The translations under genes and the position numbers were made by a program. From the NCBI GenBank assembly GCA_028023455.1, contig JAQFVV010000027.1, forward strand, positions 7,499,845 through 7,563,844: a stretch of 64,000 nt of DNA. Reading direction: 5' to 3'. The first letter of the stretch is position 1, and each line of letters begins with the position of its first letter. Of the stretch, positions 22,890 through 34,020 are shown piece after piece. The notes under the pieces are model-generated. The model ran no database searches, had not been told where the DNA came from, and was given only the letters and a program-made list of their open reading frames with translations. Source of the DNA: Epiperipatus broadwayi. Taxonomy: Eukaryota; Onychophora; Udeonychophora; Euonychophora; Peripatidae.

Positions 22890-25800
22890 AGTCAATAGAT
22901 GGCAGTATCATAAAAATAATGAAGAATATAACAGGTATATGGTTATGTAGATCGGGTGTAAATGTGATAAAAGAGGTGGAAAATGATTTCTAAGTGTAAA
23001 CAGTTTAAAGAGAAAGTCAGGAGAAATTGAACAAAATGTAGTTAAGGGAAATAGAATAGAGTATACTTTTAGTGGAGTGATAAGAGATATCAATGACAAA
23101 ATAAGTAAGGCAATGGAGATGTTTAGCCAAAAAAATAAGTAAGATAGAGAAGCAAAATTAAAATCATTAGAGATGAAGTGTGAGATGATTAAGGAATTAA
23201 TGAATAGAAAATGATAAGGAAGAACTAGATAATAAATTCCAGAAGATGGAAGAGAAGTTCACAGATAAAATAGGTAAAGTAAACTATGGAACAGTATTGA
23301 TAGCACACTTGCTAATTAGAGGATATGGAGATATAATTTCAAAAAAAAACAGAAACAGGTATGTAAGAATATGTTTGTCTGGAGCTAGAATTAGGGATGG
23401 TACAGATAAAATAAAGAAACGGGAGTAAAGATGTTTATGTTATGGTAGGGACAAATTTGTCAGAGTCAGTGGAAAGAATTGATTAGTAATTTCAGTAAGA
23501 TTAAAAAAAGAGTCTGAATAGCTAAACAATAGGTATGTGTTAGATAAGGCATGTTCTATAAATGAGAGATTGAAAAAATTGTGAGAAAAATAATGTTATG
23601 TTTGTGGATGAGTAAGATTTTTTTATTAGTAAGAGGAAGTTATATAGTAAAGATGGGCTGCACTTAGCATCACAACGAAGTAAAAGTATTAGGGAGTTTG
23701 ATTTATAAAAAAATATTACAGTTCGGAAAATGTATAAAGTGAGTTAGAATTTTAAATTGCAGTATTATCAAAAAGAAGAATGGATGAAATGTAAGAAATA
23801 AAGAATGGGTAGATAATTTGGATATAAATGTAGATATGAAGAGGAAATGATTCTGTAAAATTAATGATAAGCAAGTTACTTACAAATATAATAGAGAAGA
23901 AGGAATCAAAACAGTTTATAAAAGTGTAGTAAAAAAAATACATTGTTAAAATTGGATATTTGAATATGCAAGGTGATAGGAGACCAGAAAAGTGGCTAGA
24001 ATCAAACAAAGAGCTTGAGGTATTATTAGTAGTAGAAACACATCTAAAAAAATAAAAACCTACCCTGGAAGACTTGGTATAACAGGATATAAATTGAAAA
24101 GAAAAAAGGGGTAGTGGAATAGGAGTTACATCAAAAAAATATTTAAATAATGTTAAGGGTCATGAACATTTGTGGTTTAAGATAAGACTAGGAAGACAAA
24201 AAATGGATGGTGGTTATAGTGTATATAACCACTGGAAATAAGTCAAACTATAATGGAATGGAACAGTAGTATATGTGATTGCCTAGTTAAGAATATATAG
24301 TTTCAAAAAAGGGGGAAGAAAATAATAGTTATAGGGAATATGTTGAAGAAACTGATGATGTGGATAATGAGAATGAACAGCTTTTGAATAATTTTTGTCA
24401 GAGAGTGAGTTTGAGCATTGGGAATTTATTGAATATTTATTAGGGATAACACACATGGTCTAGAAATAATATATTTCACACAATAGATTATGTATTAGTG
24501 GAGAAATCTTGGAAAACTTTGTTGGGGGTGAATATAAAGACTAATATGGTGAAGTAGAATAAGTGGCAAATAGGGTTTTCAAAAGAATATTCATAAGAAT
24601 AAAAGTAATAAAAAATATGAGAATTAATAAAAGTGTAAAAAAGAAAGGTAAAACATGAAGAGAATATAAATGTGCTATTAAAAACAAAGAAAGTGAAAAA
24701 AGATATTAATTTTAAATGGAAAAACAATTTAAAAAGAAGTTGACTAAAATAGTAAATTCTTGGTGGATATTAATAATTTCTTTATAACAGAAATGATTAG
24801 CAATGTGATGAAAAATAAAAATAAAAGTAGAAAGGATAGTGAAAGATGTGGATGGAAAGTGAATAATAAAAATATATGTGAATATAAAATAAAAAATAAA
24901 AGAAATCATGAAAAAAAATTTGGTGGTGAATATAAGGACCAATATAGAGAAGTAGAAAAGTGACAAATAAAGTTTTAGATGAGAATATTCAGAATAATAG
25001 AAGTAATAAAAAAGTGAGAGTTAGTAAAAGTGTAAAAGATAAAATGTAAGCATGCAGAGAATATAAATGTGCTATTAAAAACAAAAAAAGGTAAAAAAAG
25101 ATGTTAATATTAAGTGGAAAAACAATTTAAAAAGAAGTTGGCTAAAATATATAATTATAGGAATAGAATGAAATTAAATAGTAAATTGTTGGAGGTTATT
25201 AATAAAAGTGGAAAACATGGGAGAAAAAAAAATTGGAAATATATTAAAAGAAGAAATATAGGGGAGTGAGAAATAATGTTTCTAGGTGGTGATGGAATAG
25301 AATGTAGCTCTAGAGAAGAATTAAGTCATTCTTAAATAAGTATGTAATGCATATAGAAAAGATAGATGTAGACAGGGTGATAACAAATATGAAATTATAT
25401 AGTAATAGAAATATAAGATTTACAAAAAATGAATTGAATGAGGCAGGGAAGAAATTGAAAAGTGGAAAGACATGAGATTTACATGGATGAACAGCAAAAA
25501 TAGTGATAAATTTAGGAAATAGGGCAAAATTAATTCTATTATCATGTTTTAATAAGATGGCACAGAAGAGAGAATTTCCAGATCACTGAAAAAATACAAG
25601 ATTAAGACTACTATTTAAATGAAAAAGGATCACATAAAGTTAAACAATTATAGACTGATAGCGATAACATCAGTGTTATATAAAGTTTTTGCATATATGG
25701 TGGGAGAAATGCAAAGAAGTTTTCAATAAGATAGGTGTATAGGAGATACTTTATTTGTAGTCATACAATTTGTAGATATTAGTAGGAATGCACATAGATA

Positions 25801-27655
25801 GTTAGATCTTATATTTATGGATATAGAGAAGGTATATAATAGAGTGAATAGAAATAAATTATAGGTAAGTTTAATAAATTTGGGAATGAATGGAGCTTTA
25901 GTGGATCTTATTAAGAGATTGTATGAAAATAATTACTATATGTGTCAATTAGGAAATATATAATCAGTTAAAGTTAAAAATGGAGTGGGACTAAAGCAAA
26001 GATGTCCTACATCACCTATTTTGATTTTGTTATATTTGAGAGAAATGGAGGGAGCAATAGAAAGATGAGGAAGAGAGGTATAGATACCATTAATAGGTCA
26101 CAAGGGAGTATATACATTATCATATCTTTTATTTGCTGATATCTTCTTGTGCCCAGAAAGTAGGGAGGATATGGAAGTTATACTGAAAAGATGCAAGAGT
26201 GGGTAAAGAGATGTGGATTAAATTTAGTGAATGAAAACCAAACGTAATGATGATAAATGCTGGAGAAAGGGAAGACAAAGAATTTTTTTTTTGGAAGATA
26301 TAAAGTTAAATGTTAATAGGTACAACTATTTGGGAATTATCTTCCAAGTAATCAGAAAAATTGCTTGGATGAATAGGGATGGATAAATGAAGCAAGAAAT
26401 AAAAAGAGACTGATAAAAAAATTAACAGTGTTTTCATATAATAAATATGATGCAGCTAGAATTGTATGGAAGGGAATGGTATCAGGGTTAACATATGGTA
26501 ATGATGCATTGTGTTAGTAAAGGAGGGTTAGATTATTTAGAAAATGTACAAAGAGAAGTAGGAAGATATGTATTAGATGCAGATGTGTGGATGGCAAAGG
26601 GGGCAATTCAAGGAGAAATGGGATGATCATGTTTTATATGAAAGATGAAAAAGCAAAATGAAAATGTTCAGTAGATTGCAATCTATGGATAATAAGAGGA
26701 TAGCCAAAGTAGTTTTTAACTAGGTTATAAGTAAAGGACAGACAACAAGATGAGTGAAAAAGATAGTATGGTATTCAAAGATTTTGGATAAAGACTTTAT
26801 GTCAGTATACTTATGCAAAAGATGAGATGATTGTAATAAGAGAATTGTTGAGCATTATAATGGCAAGAAATGAGATTAAAAAAATAGATGCATTAATAAA
26901 AATTAGGGAGGTGGGGAAATAGTATGGAGAGTTTAAATATATATAAAATTAAGCAAAATATTGAGTGTGAGTTAATTTATGATAACAGTAAGGAAAGTAG
27001 TTTACTGTTTAAGACTCGAACAGGATTTTTAGCAACATGGGAATGTGCATCTAAATGGAAAAATATGGATGATTTAGTTATATAAGGTAGGCATAGAAAA
27101 TATTGGGGATCTGTTAATTGAATGTAAATGCCTACAAGAAAAAATGGTGCAAATAATGAAGTTTTAGAGAATAAATATAAACAAAGTGATTATACAGAAA
27201 GTGGGTTCTTAATTTTTATGCTGGATTTGGAAAAAGATAAAAGAAATCTAGATATAAAGGCCATAAGGATGACAAAGATTATGTTGTGGAAATGGGATAG
27301 AGCAGGATAGAGAATAATATGAAAAAACAGGATGGAGAATGGAAAGAGAAGGAAACGTGGATAACAGCTTTCTCTGGGCAAAGTGGCTGAGAGATTAGAC
27401 CACCCATACAAAATTTAAAAATATATTTTATGCTGAGTTTGGAAAAGAATAAGGGGGGTCTTGATATAAAAGCCATAGAGGACACAAAGATGATGTTGAA
27501 ATGGGATGGAATAAGATAGAGAAAAATATGGGAAAAACTTAGTTGGAAAATGGAAATGAAAAATTAGGTGGTTAACAGGTTTCTTTGGGTATAGTGGCCA
27601 AGAGATTTCTGACTTTGATAAAGGAAAAGCCATAGCTCATCACATTATCCATACA
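22890..27655 (+). mobile_element. LINE-A copy 1, long but decayed
   Basis: A non-LTR retrotransposon of about 4.8 kb in the intron, antisense to the host gene. Recognisable parts in order are: ORF1 with an esterase-like domain (23040-23740); an endonuclease remnant (about 23940-24540), with PEKWLESNKELEVLLVVETH, then YPGRLGITGYKL; a Lys/Asn-rich linker (24540-25430); RT fingers and palm (25430-26330), including LNNYRLIAITSVLYKVFAYM-like wording and LIFMDIEK.Y.RVNRNKL, then LLFAD where one Asp of the FADD motif is lost; and a C-terminal region (26330-27300). An internal segment is duplicated (about 24595-24760 and 24985-25155) and the 3' end is duplicated (27234-27652). Stops and indels throughout mean it is dead. 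Confidence 0.75.
23040..23740 (+). pseudogene. LINE-A ORF1 with SGNH-esterase-like domain (broken)
   Basis: The plus-strand frame 23246-23428 reads ...LIAHLLIRGYGDIISKKNR...YVRICLSGARIRD. It corresponds to the GDS block (Ser replaced here), followed by the CxxGARI block. The next frame (about 23412) gives GSKDVYVMVGTN, the GTN(D) block, and at about 23650 SKDGLHLASQRSKSI supplies the DxxH block. This order (GDS, GTND, DxxH) is that of SGNH hydrolases, a domain known in ORF1 of CR1-type LINEs. At least three frameshifts and loss of the serine motif make it non-functional. Assignment rests on motif order, not on a profile search. Confidence 0.55.
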
Positions 27656-27729
27656 AAATTTTAAAAAAAATATTACTATTGAAAATAATATATAAGCAAA
27701 GCTTCAATTAGATTGAAAATATGGAAAGA

Positions 27730-28965
27730 TAAATTTGATTTATAAAGTTTTATCTGGTCAGACAGACAATGATGTGTCCAAAAGGTATTCCTAAGAATAT
27801 AATAGTGGGAGGTGACATTAAGATTTTTGAGAACTATAGTGATTTTTAATTGCTAAAAAAAAGAAAGCTGTTAAAAGTGAGAAGTACAGAACAATAAGTT
27901 TGTTATCTCATGCTTCTAAAGTTTTGAGAATTTTAACTCGAAAGAAATTTATAGAAAGGTAGAGTATTGTAATGGAGAACAATTTGGATTTCAGAGAGAG
28001 AAAAGTACAAGAGTTGTCATTGCTGGTGTTAGAGTGATTGCAGAGAGATATATTGAAAAAGATAAAGGAATTGGTATACATTTTGTAGATTTGGAAAAAG
28101 CATTTGATAGAATAAATATGGACTAAGCTTATGACCATTTTAAAAAATAAAGGTGTATTTTATTGATTTGGAGTATATATAGTGGACAAACAATAAGACA
28201 GACTGAAGAATAATTATACTGAAGTGAACACAGAAAAAAGAGTTAAGCAAGGATGTATTATGTCAATTGTTCTTTTTAATATTATTAAGACTGTGGAGAA
28301 AATGTTGGAGGTAGAATAATAAAATGTATAAGATTTCCAGATGATATGCCACGTATATCTGAGGATAAAAAGAGCCATCAGAATATGTTGAATAAATTGG
28401 AAAATATGGAAAGAAGTTTAATGTTGAGAGGACCAAGTGTTTATGAATGGGGAGGAATACAAAAAGACTTAAATTGAAATTCATGATAATATACTTTAAC
28501 ATAACTGAATTTAGATATCTAGATAGTTGGGTGAGTGAAAAATGAAAGAAATGAAGTTAAAAGAAGAATAACAATGGCAAAGAAGACATTTATTAAGAGA
28601 AAGAAAATATTTTGTGAATCTTTGAAGAATGAATTAGGAAAAGATTAATTACATCTTCTGTATGGAATGTACTATTTGTATAGGTGTAAAAGATAGACAA
28701 TGAGTTAAAAAAATTAAAACTAGACTAGAATATTTCAAGATGTGGTCATGGAGAAGGTTGGAAAAAATCATTTGGAATAAATAAAATGATAAATAAAGAA
28801 TGTTCAAAAAGAGTAAATTAAAACTGAAGATCGGATAAAGAAACTAAATATAGAAAGAGAGACTGGACTGGACATATATTAAGAAAAAAAAGTTTAATGA
28901 AAGTTGTTTTGGAAAAAATGATTGAAAACAAAAAGAAAAGACAAAAAATATTGACTTTGCATCAT
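27730..28965 (+). pseudogene. RTE-like LINE reverse-transcriptase fragment (LINE-B)
   Basis: Plus-strand pieces spell a reverse transcriptase: YRTISLLSHASKVLRILTRK, then GEQFGFQREKSTR and IGIHFVDLEKAFDRIN (palm motif A with catalytic Asp), then RQGCIMSIVLFN (motif B, degenerate). A segment at about 28320-28500 keeps FPDD in place of FADD, and the C-terminal region at about 28860-28965 reads DWTGHILR-like wording followed by Lys-rich sequence. The EEQFGFR.GK.TRDAI..LR and ERY.EKDK wording is typical of a widespread endonuclease-reverse transcriptase family in invertebrates, probably RTE-clade. Endonuclease and 5' sequence are missing; several stops. Confidence 0.65.
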
Positions 28966-29505
28966 ATGATCATCATTCTTTATTCTTACACAAGCTGTTT
29001 TCACAAAGGCAAAACTCACCATACAGCAGCTGCCCTCAGTGCAAGCCAGAATAATCAATGGATGCAGGAAAGTTTGTGCATAAAATCCTTATCTAGTGCT
29101 ACTCATCCAATATTCCTAGACTAGTTTCTAGCTTGTGGCTTTCATCGGTGAAGATCCTTGGATCTGAGAGCACTGCACCTAGATCTTAGCATCTAATGCA
29201 ACCCTCCAGCAACCATCTTTTACTTTTTAGCTAACTATAAAGCTTTGAGTCCAAAATCAAAACACAATAATATTTTTCAAATTAGTCTGGGAATATTGGA
29301 TGAGTAGGCCCTAAATAAGGATTTTATGCACAAACCTTCCTGCGTGCATTCATTACTTTGGCTTGTACTGACATGTACTACTATATGGAGACTTTTGCCT
29401 CTGTGAAAACAGCTTGTGTAAGATAAAGAATGGTGATCATGTGATGTTTGATGGTTTAATACCAATCCTGCCAATAGGATTATGGTGACTGCGGCTATTA
29501 AAGAC
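28962..29505. repeat. FB-1 foldback repeat, paired arms
   Basis: The plus arm (about 28962-29262) and minus arm (about 29280-29505) are inverted copies. Shared blocks are CACAAGCTGTTTTCACA, GTTTGTGCATAAAATCCTTA and CCAATATTCC..GACTA. The family recurs at 29590-29860, 31795-32050, 32260-32470, 33040-34020, 39664-39727, 51722-52285 and 52585-53130. It contains no gene; the short open frames (such as CIKSLSSAYSSNIPRL) are simply the repeat translated. Confidence 0.7.
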
Positions 29506-29589
29506 ACCAAAAAGTATGGATGCTGAATTGAGTTCAGATCTATAAGACTATATAAAAAATGAGCTTAAATTGAAAACATTCTGCTTTCA

Positions 29590-29860
29590 TTTTGAACTCA
29601 ATGCTTAATTGTTAGCTAAAACAGTAAAAGGTTGCTGCTGGAGAGTTGCATTAGATTCTAAGATCTAGATGCAGTGCTCTCAAATCCAAGGCTCCTCACT
29701 GATTAAAGCCACAAGCTAGAAACTAGTCTGAGGATATTGGATGAGTATGCACTAGATAGGGATTTTAGGCACAAACCTTCCTGCATCCATTGATTAATTG
29801 CACTGAGGGGCACTAATGTATGGAGAGTTTTGCCTCTGTGAAGATTGACTTTGCTGGGTG
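29590..29860 (-). repeat. FB-1 single arm
   Basis: Minus-oriented arm containing the rc of GGAGAGTTGCATTAGATTCT, CACAAGCTAGAAACTAGTCT and AGAGTTTTGCCTCTGTGAAG, matching 52895-53130. It is preceded at 29515-29590 by the CTGAATTGAGTTCAGATCTA segment also seen next to FB-1 at 51955 and 33808. Confidence 0.65.
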
Positions 29861-30585
29861 ATAAAAAAGATGAAAATAGATACAAGGAATAGGAGAGCAT
29901 GGCGATGAAGAGAAGGGAATGGAAAAATGAATGAATTTGTAATGTAACTGCTCTCTGGATCTATCTATAAGACAGAACATTATTGATTCAGTGACCCACC
30001 AGGTAACATCAGTAAATTAAACTTAACAAACAAGTTTATTTGCTTATCAAAAGAGATTTATATAAATAAAGGAAGATAAAGAATTAGTTATTATTAAAAA
30101 TTACTTTGTAATCTCTACAGGCCTTTACTGGTGCTTTTTATACAAGAGAAATATGTACAACGGCTACATAAAATGACTTTACACTTTATTTCCTATCACT
30201 GCAATTATCGTTTATGAACAGCCCAACTCAATGACTGTGGCAATATATACATACATCACAAACACAATATTATATAGCTCTTAAGATTTTTTTTAAAATA
30301 CTAGTTTGATCCGGCAAAAATCTGACCACATTTGGCTTATATTAATTTTAATGGCATTCAAATATATGCACAACATATGTAAATTTTTTAGAATGTAAAT
30401 TAATAATTAGGGAAATTTATTCATGTACTATCTGAACTATGATTTGAATAATTCATAGTAATAAACTTTATTTACACACACACATATATATATAATGCAC
30501 AGACAACGCAGAGACCAAATTAATTCCATACATATAAAAAATAAATTTGACTAAGTAAAGTATTTGAAAATATTATAACGTAATG
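29861..30585. other. Intronic DNA without recognised features
   Basis: AT-rich, with a CA/TA microsatellite near 30474-30495. Nothing recognised. Confidence 0.45.
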
Positions 30586-30806
30586 TAAATCTATAAGTGC
30601 TTTGCGCACAGACAATGAAGCTTTATATTCTGCAGATACATACTCCCATATTCATAGCTATCTATAATGCATATGCATTATAGATATTTTTTCATTACAT
30701 GCCAAGCTATGAATATGGGAGTGTGTATCTCTCAAAAGCACTTAGCTTAATATACAATTAAATTTAAAGCTTCATTGTCTGTGCGCAAAGCACACTTATA
30801 GATTTA
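30586..30806. mobile_element. Hairpin MITE, 221 bp
   Basis: Near-palindromic element. Outer arms are TAAATCTATAAGTGCTTTGC (30586 on) and, inverted, up to 30806, about 45 bp each including GCGCACAGACAATGAAGCTT. A second nested pair is ACTCCCATATTCATAGCT against AGCTATGAATATGGGAGT, and a third is ATCTATAATGCAT. The three stacked pairs would fold into one long hairpin. No coding capacity. Confidence 0.7.
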
Positions 30807-31794
30807 TATATGTTATTGAAGTAAAACCTTATTTATAATGTAATGTGTAATTTTATCTATTGAATTTATTAATCTTGTGGCAATATTGGTCTGCGATTTT
30901 CTAAACCTACTGAACTGTAAAAGGAAAAATCAAAAATTTTTAAAAACGTGATTATTATACGATTGTGGTGTTCCAACTACTCTCATTTTTATATACTTTA
31001 AGTCAAATTGGATAATAATAAAAAGAATCATTTATTGTACACATGCTATATATAGGTAAAAGATACAAACAACAATTTAGAGCAAAGCTTTATTGCTGCA
31101 ATTATGCAGTATGGAGCATACTTTCGACTGGATTCAGTCATAGACAAATCAGTGAATGTAACAAAGATGGAAAGATATATCAAGAGTCTGAAACAAGTGA
31201 AATAATTTGCATATTGTTTGTATTGTAAATTAAATGGTTAGAGTAGACCGTTTTTGGAGAGGGGAATGCAGTCTCAGAGACAACGCATTTAAAATTTATT
31301 ATATTGTTACATGCTATATATGTATATAGGATATAACAAAATAATAGGTATATTAGCATGGTAGTCATATTAACATTCTTTTTTTTCATCAAGAAGTGAA
31401 GAAATACATCTTAATACAGCATTTTTCCTTAGACAAATCCATATATGGTAGGATTTAATAATTCTATCAAAATAAATATTTGGTCTATCTGAATTTAAAT
31501 AATTTGGTAGTTGATACTTGTTGGAATGAAATACAGGTGGTCTATAAAAATTACCTGTTGCTTTTCATAGTTGTCTTAAAGGTCACATCTATGAAAGATG
31601 AAAATGCAAAGACTGATAGAATTAATTGCAATTAGAAATCAGTGAAGACCAATAGATGTTCAAAATACTGTATCCAAAAAAATACATTCATGGACACTTC
31701 AGAGTTATCCTAGAGCAATCAAAAGAATTGCAGAGCTCCTGTAAAGCTACTTATCTCTGGTCTGTCAGAATTAAAAGAATTAAACCACTAAACA
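30807..31794. other. Intronic DNA without recognised features
   Basis: AT-rich sequence with small random open frames on both strands. Nothing recognised. Confidence 0.45.
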
Positions 31795-32050
31795 TCACAT
31801 GATCACCATCTCTATAGTAGCACATAATTGTTGTAAACAAAGGCAAAACTCTCCATACAGTAATGCCACCCTGTACCAAACAGAGTAATCAATGAATGCC
31901 AGAAAGCTTGTGCATAAAATCCAGAAACTAGTCTGGGGATATTGGATGAGTGGGCACTAGACAGGGATTTTATGCACAAGCCTTCTGGCATCCATTGATT
32001 ACTCTGTTTGGCACAGGGTTGCACTACTGTATGGAGAATTTTGCCTTTAA
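31795..32050. repeat. FB-1 foldback, short arms
   Basis: Plus arm 31795-31925 (GGCAAAACTCTCCATACAGT, AGTAATCAATGAATGCCAGA, TTGTGCATAAAATCC) and minus arm 31920-32045 (inverse of the same blocks) meet almost head to head, giving a compact inverted repeat. Confidence 0.65.
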
Positions 32051-32259
32051 TTATAAGAATTAGACATAGTTTTCATTTGTCACAATCACAGGAAAAGTTC
32101 ATGTCTAGTAATCCACAAAAGCAGCCTCTAAAATAAACTCCTTTCCTTTGCACCACATACCAGTAACACAGTCACAATTGGAATAAGCAGCAACATTTTT
32201 TATTTGCCCTACTCTTGAGCCATCTAGTGTGCACTTTAGTAATCAATTAGCAGATAGTA

Positions 32260-34020
32260 ATGTTTATTAAATCCTTATCAAGTGTTGTTCTATCCAAATA
32301 CCTCTATACCAATTCTACCTTATGGCTTTCATCACTTACGCCATCTAATGGAAATGTCAGTAATTAATAGATGCCAGCTGGTAATGCTTAAGAAATTATT
32401 ATCCAGTGCTGTCTATCCAAATATACCCAAATTAATTTTTAGATTAAGGTTTTCATCAGTAAGGAGCTTTTTGGATTTTTTTAACAATTTCTTTTGGAAC
32501 TTTTGATATCTTGATAGTGCAACAAAAAGTAAAAAAATGGCTACTAGAAAAAATGTACATTAAATCCAAATGCATTTTCAAAACTTCCAAGAAGCTATTT
32601 TTTCTGTTGTCTGACTGGTGAATGTATGAATATCCGATATCAAATTCACAACTACTACTTTTATGCAAAGGAAGTAATTCTGCCATTAACAAAAAACACT
32701 CAGAAAAAAATCATTACTTATGCTTTAAACTACAGAGATATAGTATATATTTTATGGTAATGGTTCCCAGCCAGTTGCAGAAACAGCCACAATGATTTTT
32801 TTTTAATTCTGCATTAAGACACTCCATACTTTCATGGTCTGTTAATCCCCCAATGATTGCACTGTAGTGCTGTCAAATATAACACTTATATTTAAATATA
32901 TAATTTTTAATTTAACTTCATTAAAATTTGGAAATCTTATATAATATTCAAATGTTCTGTTTAATTTACATTAATTCTTAAAGAAAATTTATTAATGCAA
33001 CCAATTTAAAAAACATGGCCTTTATAAGGTTGATTATATCTGGTTCACTGATAAAAGCCATTAGCTAGAAACATCTCGAGAATATATGTGTAAGACAAAA
33101 CTGAATAAGGATTTATTAAGGACTATCATCTGGCATTTATTGATTATTATATTTGTACACTAGATGGTGTAAGCATAGGGGTATAAAATGTTATGTTTTT
33201 ATTAGAAAATATGGTTTCACATTATTTCCATATTTTAATGATTATATTTAAATCTCTGATTTGCTCCCCTCATCTTCATGATTTAATAAATACCTTACAT
33301 AGACATACTGGTTTGAGAAGCATGTGACATATTTCTCATAATTGCTTAATTATACAATTCACATATTGCTTAGCCGGTGGTAATTTTTGACGATACTATT
33401 CTCAGGGTATAAACTTTAGAAATAGCTTAATGTTTCCGCACTATTTGAACACTAATCCATGTTATGCAGCAACAGGCACATGACATATCTGCACTGTAAG
33501 AATAAAATGTTCAGTCATGCCATCTGGTATAAGATTGATATATCAGTAGAAGTCAGATGATATTAATAAATTCATATCCAGTGCTACCTATCTATAACTC
33601 CAGATTAGTATCTAATTTATGGTTTTCATGATTGAGGAGGTTTAGTTCTGCATTTGTATATTTTTTAAAATCTAATATTCCTTTTCTTCATTACTATCTG
33701 GTACCTATTGATTACTCAGCCTCACACAATTGTGGCATAACTGGCATAGGAGAAATAGATCGAGTACTACAAATATAGAAGTCTAGAGTACCAAAATGTA
33801 CAGATACTGAATCGATGTCAGATCTACACAACCATACAAGCATGTTGGCCTAAATTCACAACATTAAAGTGTTGTTGAATTTTAAGCTGATAGTTTCAGA
33901 GCAAGAAATAAATAAATGATAGTTGTTTAAGAAAAAGTCCCTTAGATCTAAAGAGATGCACTAGATCCCAAACTTTTCACTGATGCAACCATAAGCTTGT
34001 AACTAGTCTGGAAATGTGGA
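32260..34020. repeat. Degenerate FB-1 related segments
   Basis: At least four diverged arms: 32260-32470 (plus), 33040-33135 (minus), 33510-33640 (plus) and 33930-34020 (minus). They share wording such as TAGTCTGGAAATGTGGA, CTTATGGCTTTCATCA and AGTAATTAATAGATGCCAG with the better copies. The intervening DNA is AT-rich with no gene. Confidence 0.45.

Noticed and set aside
28897-32024. Repeated open frames with CIKSLSSAYSSNIPRL
   Set aside because: These are translations of the FB-1 repeat in various frames and carry stops in sister copies.
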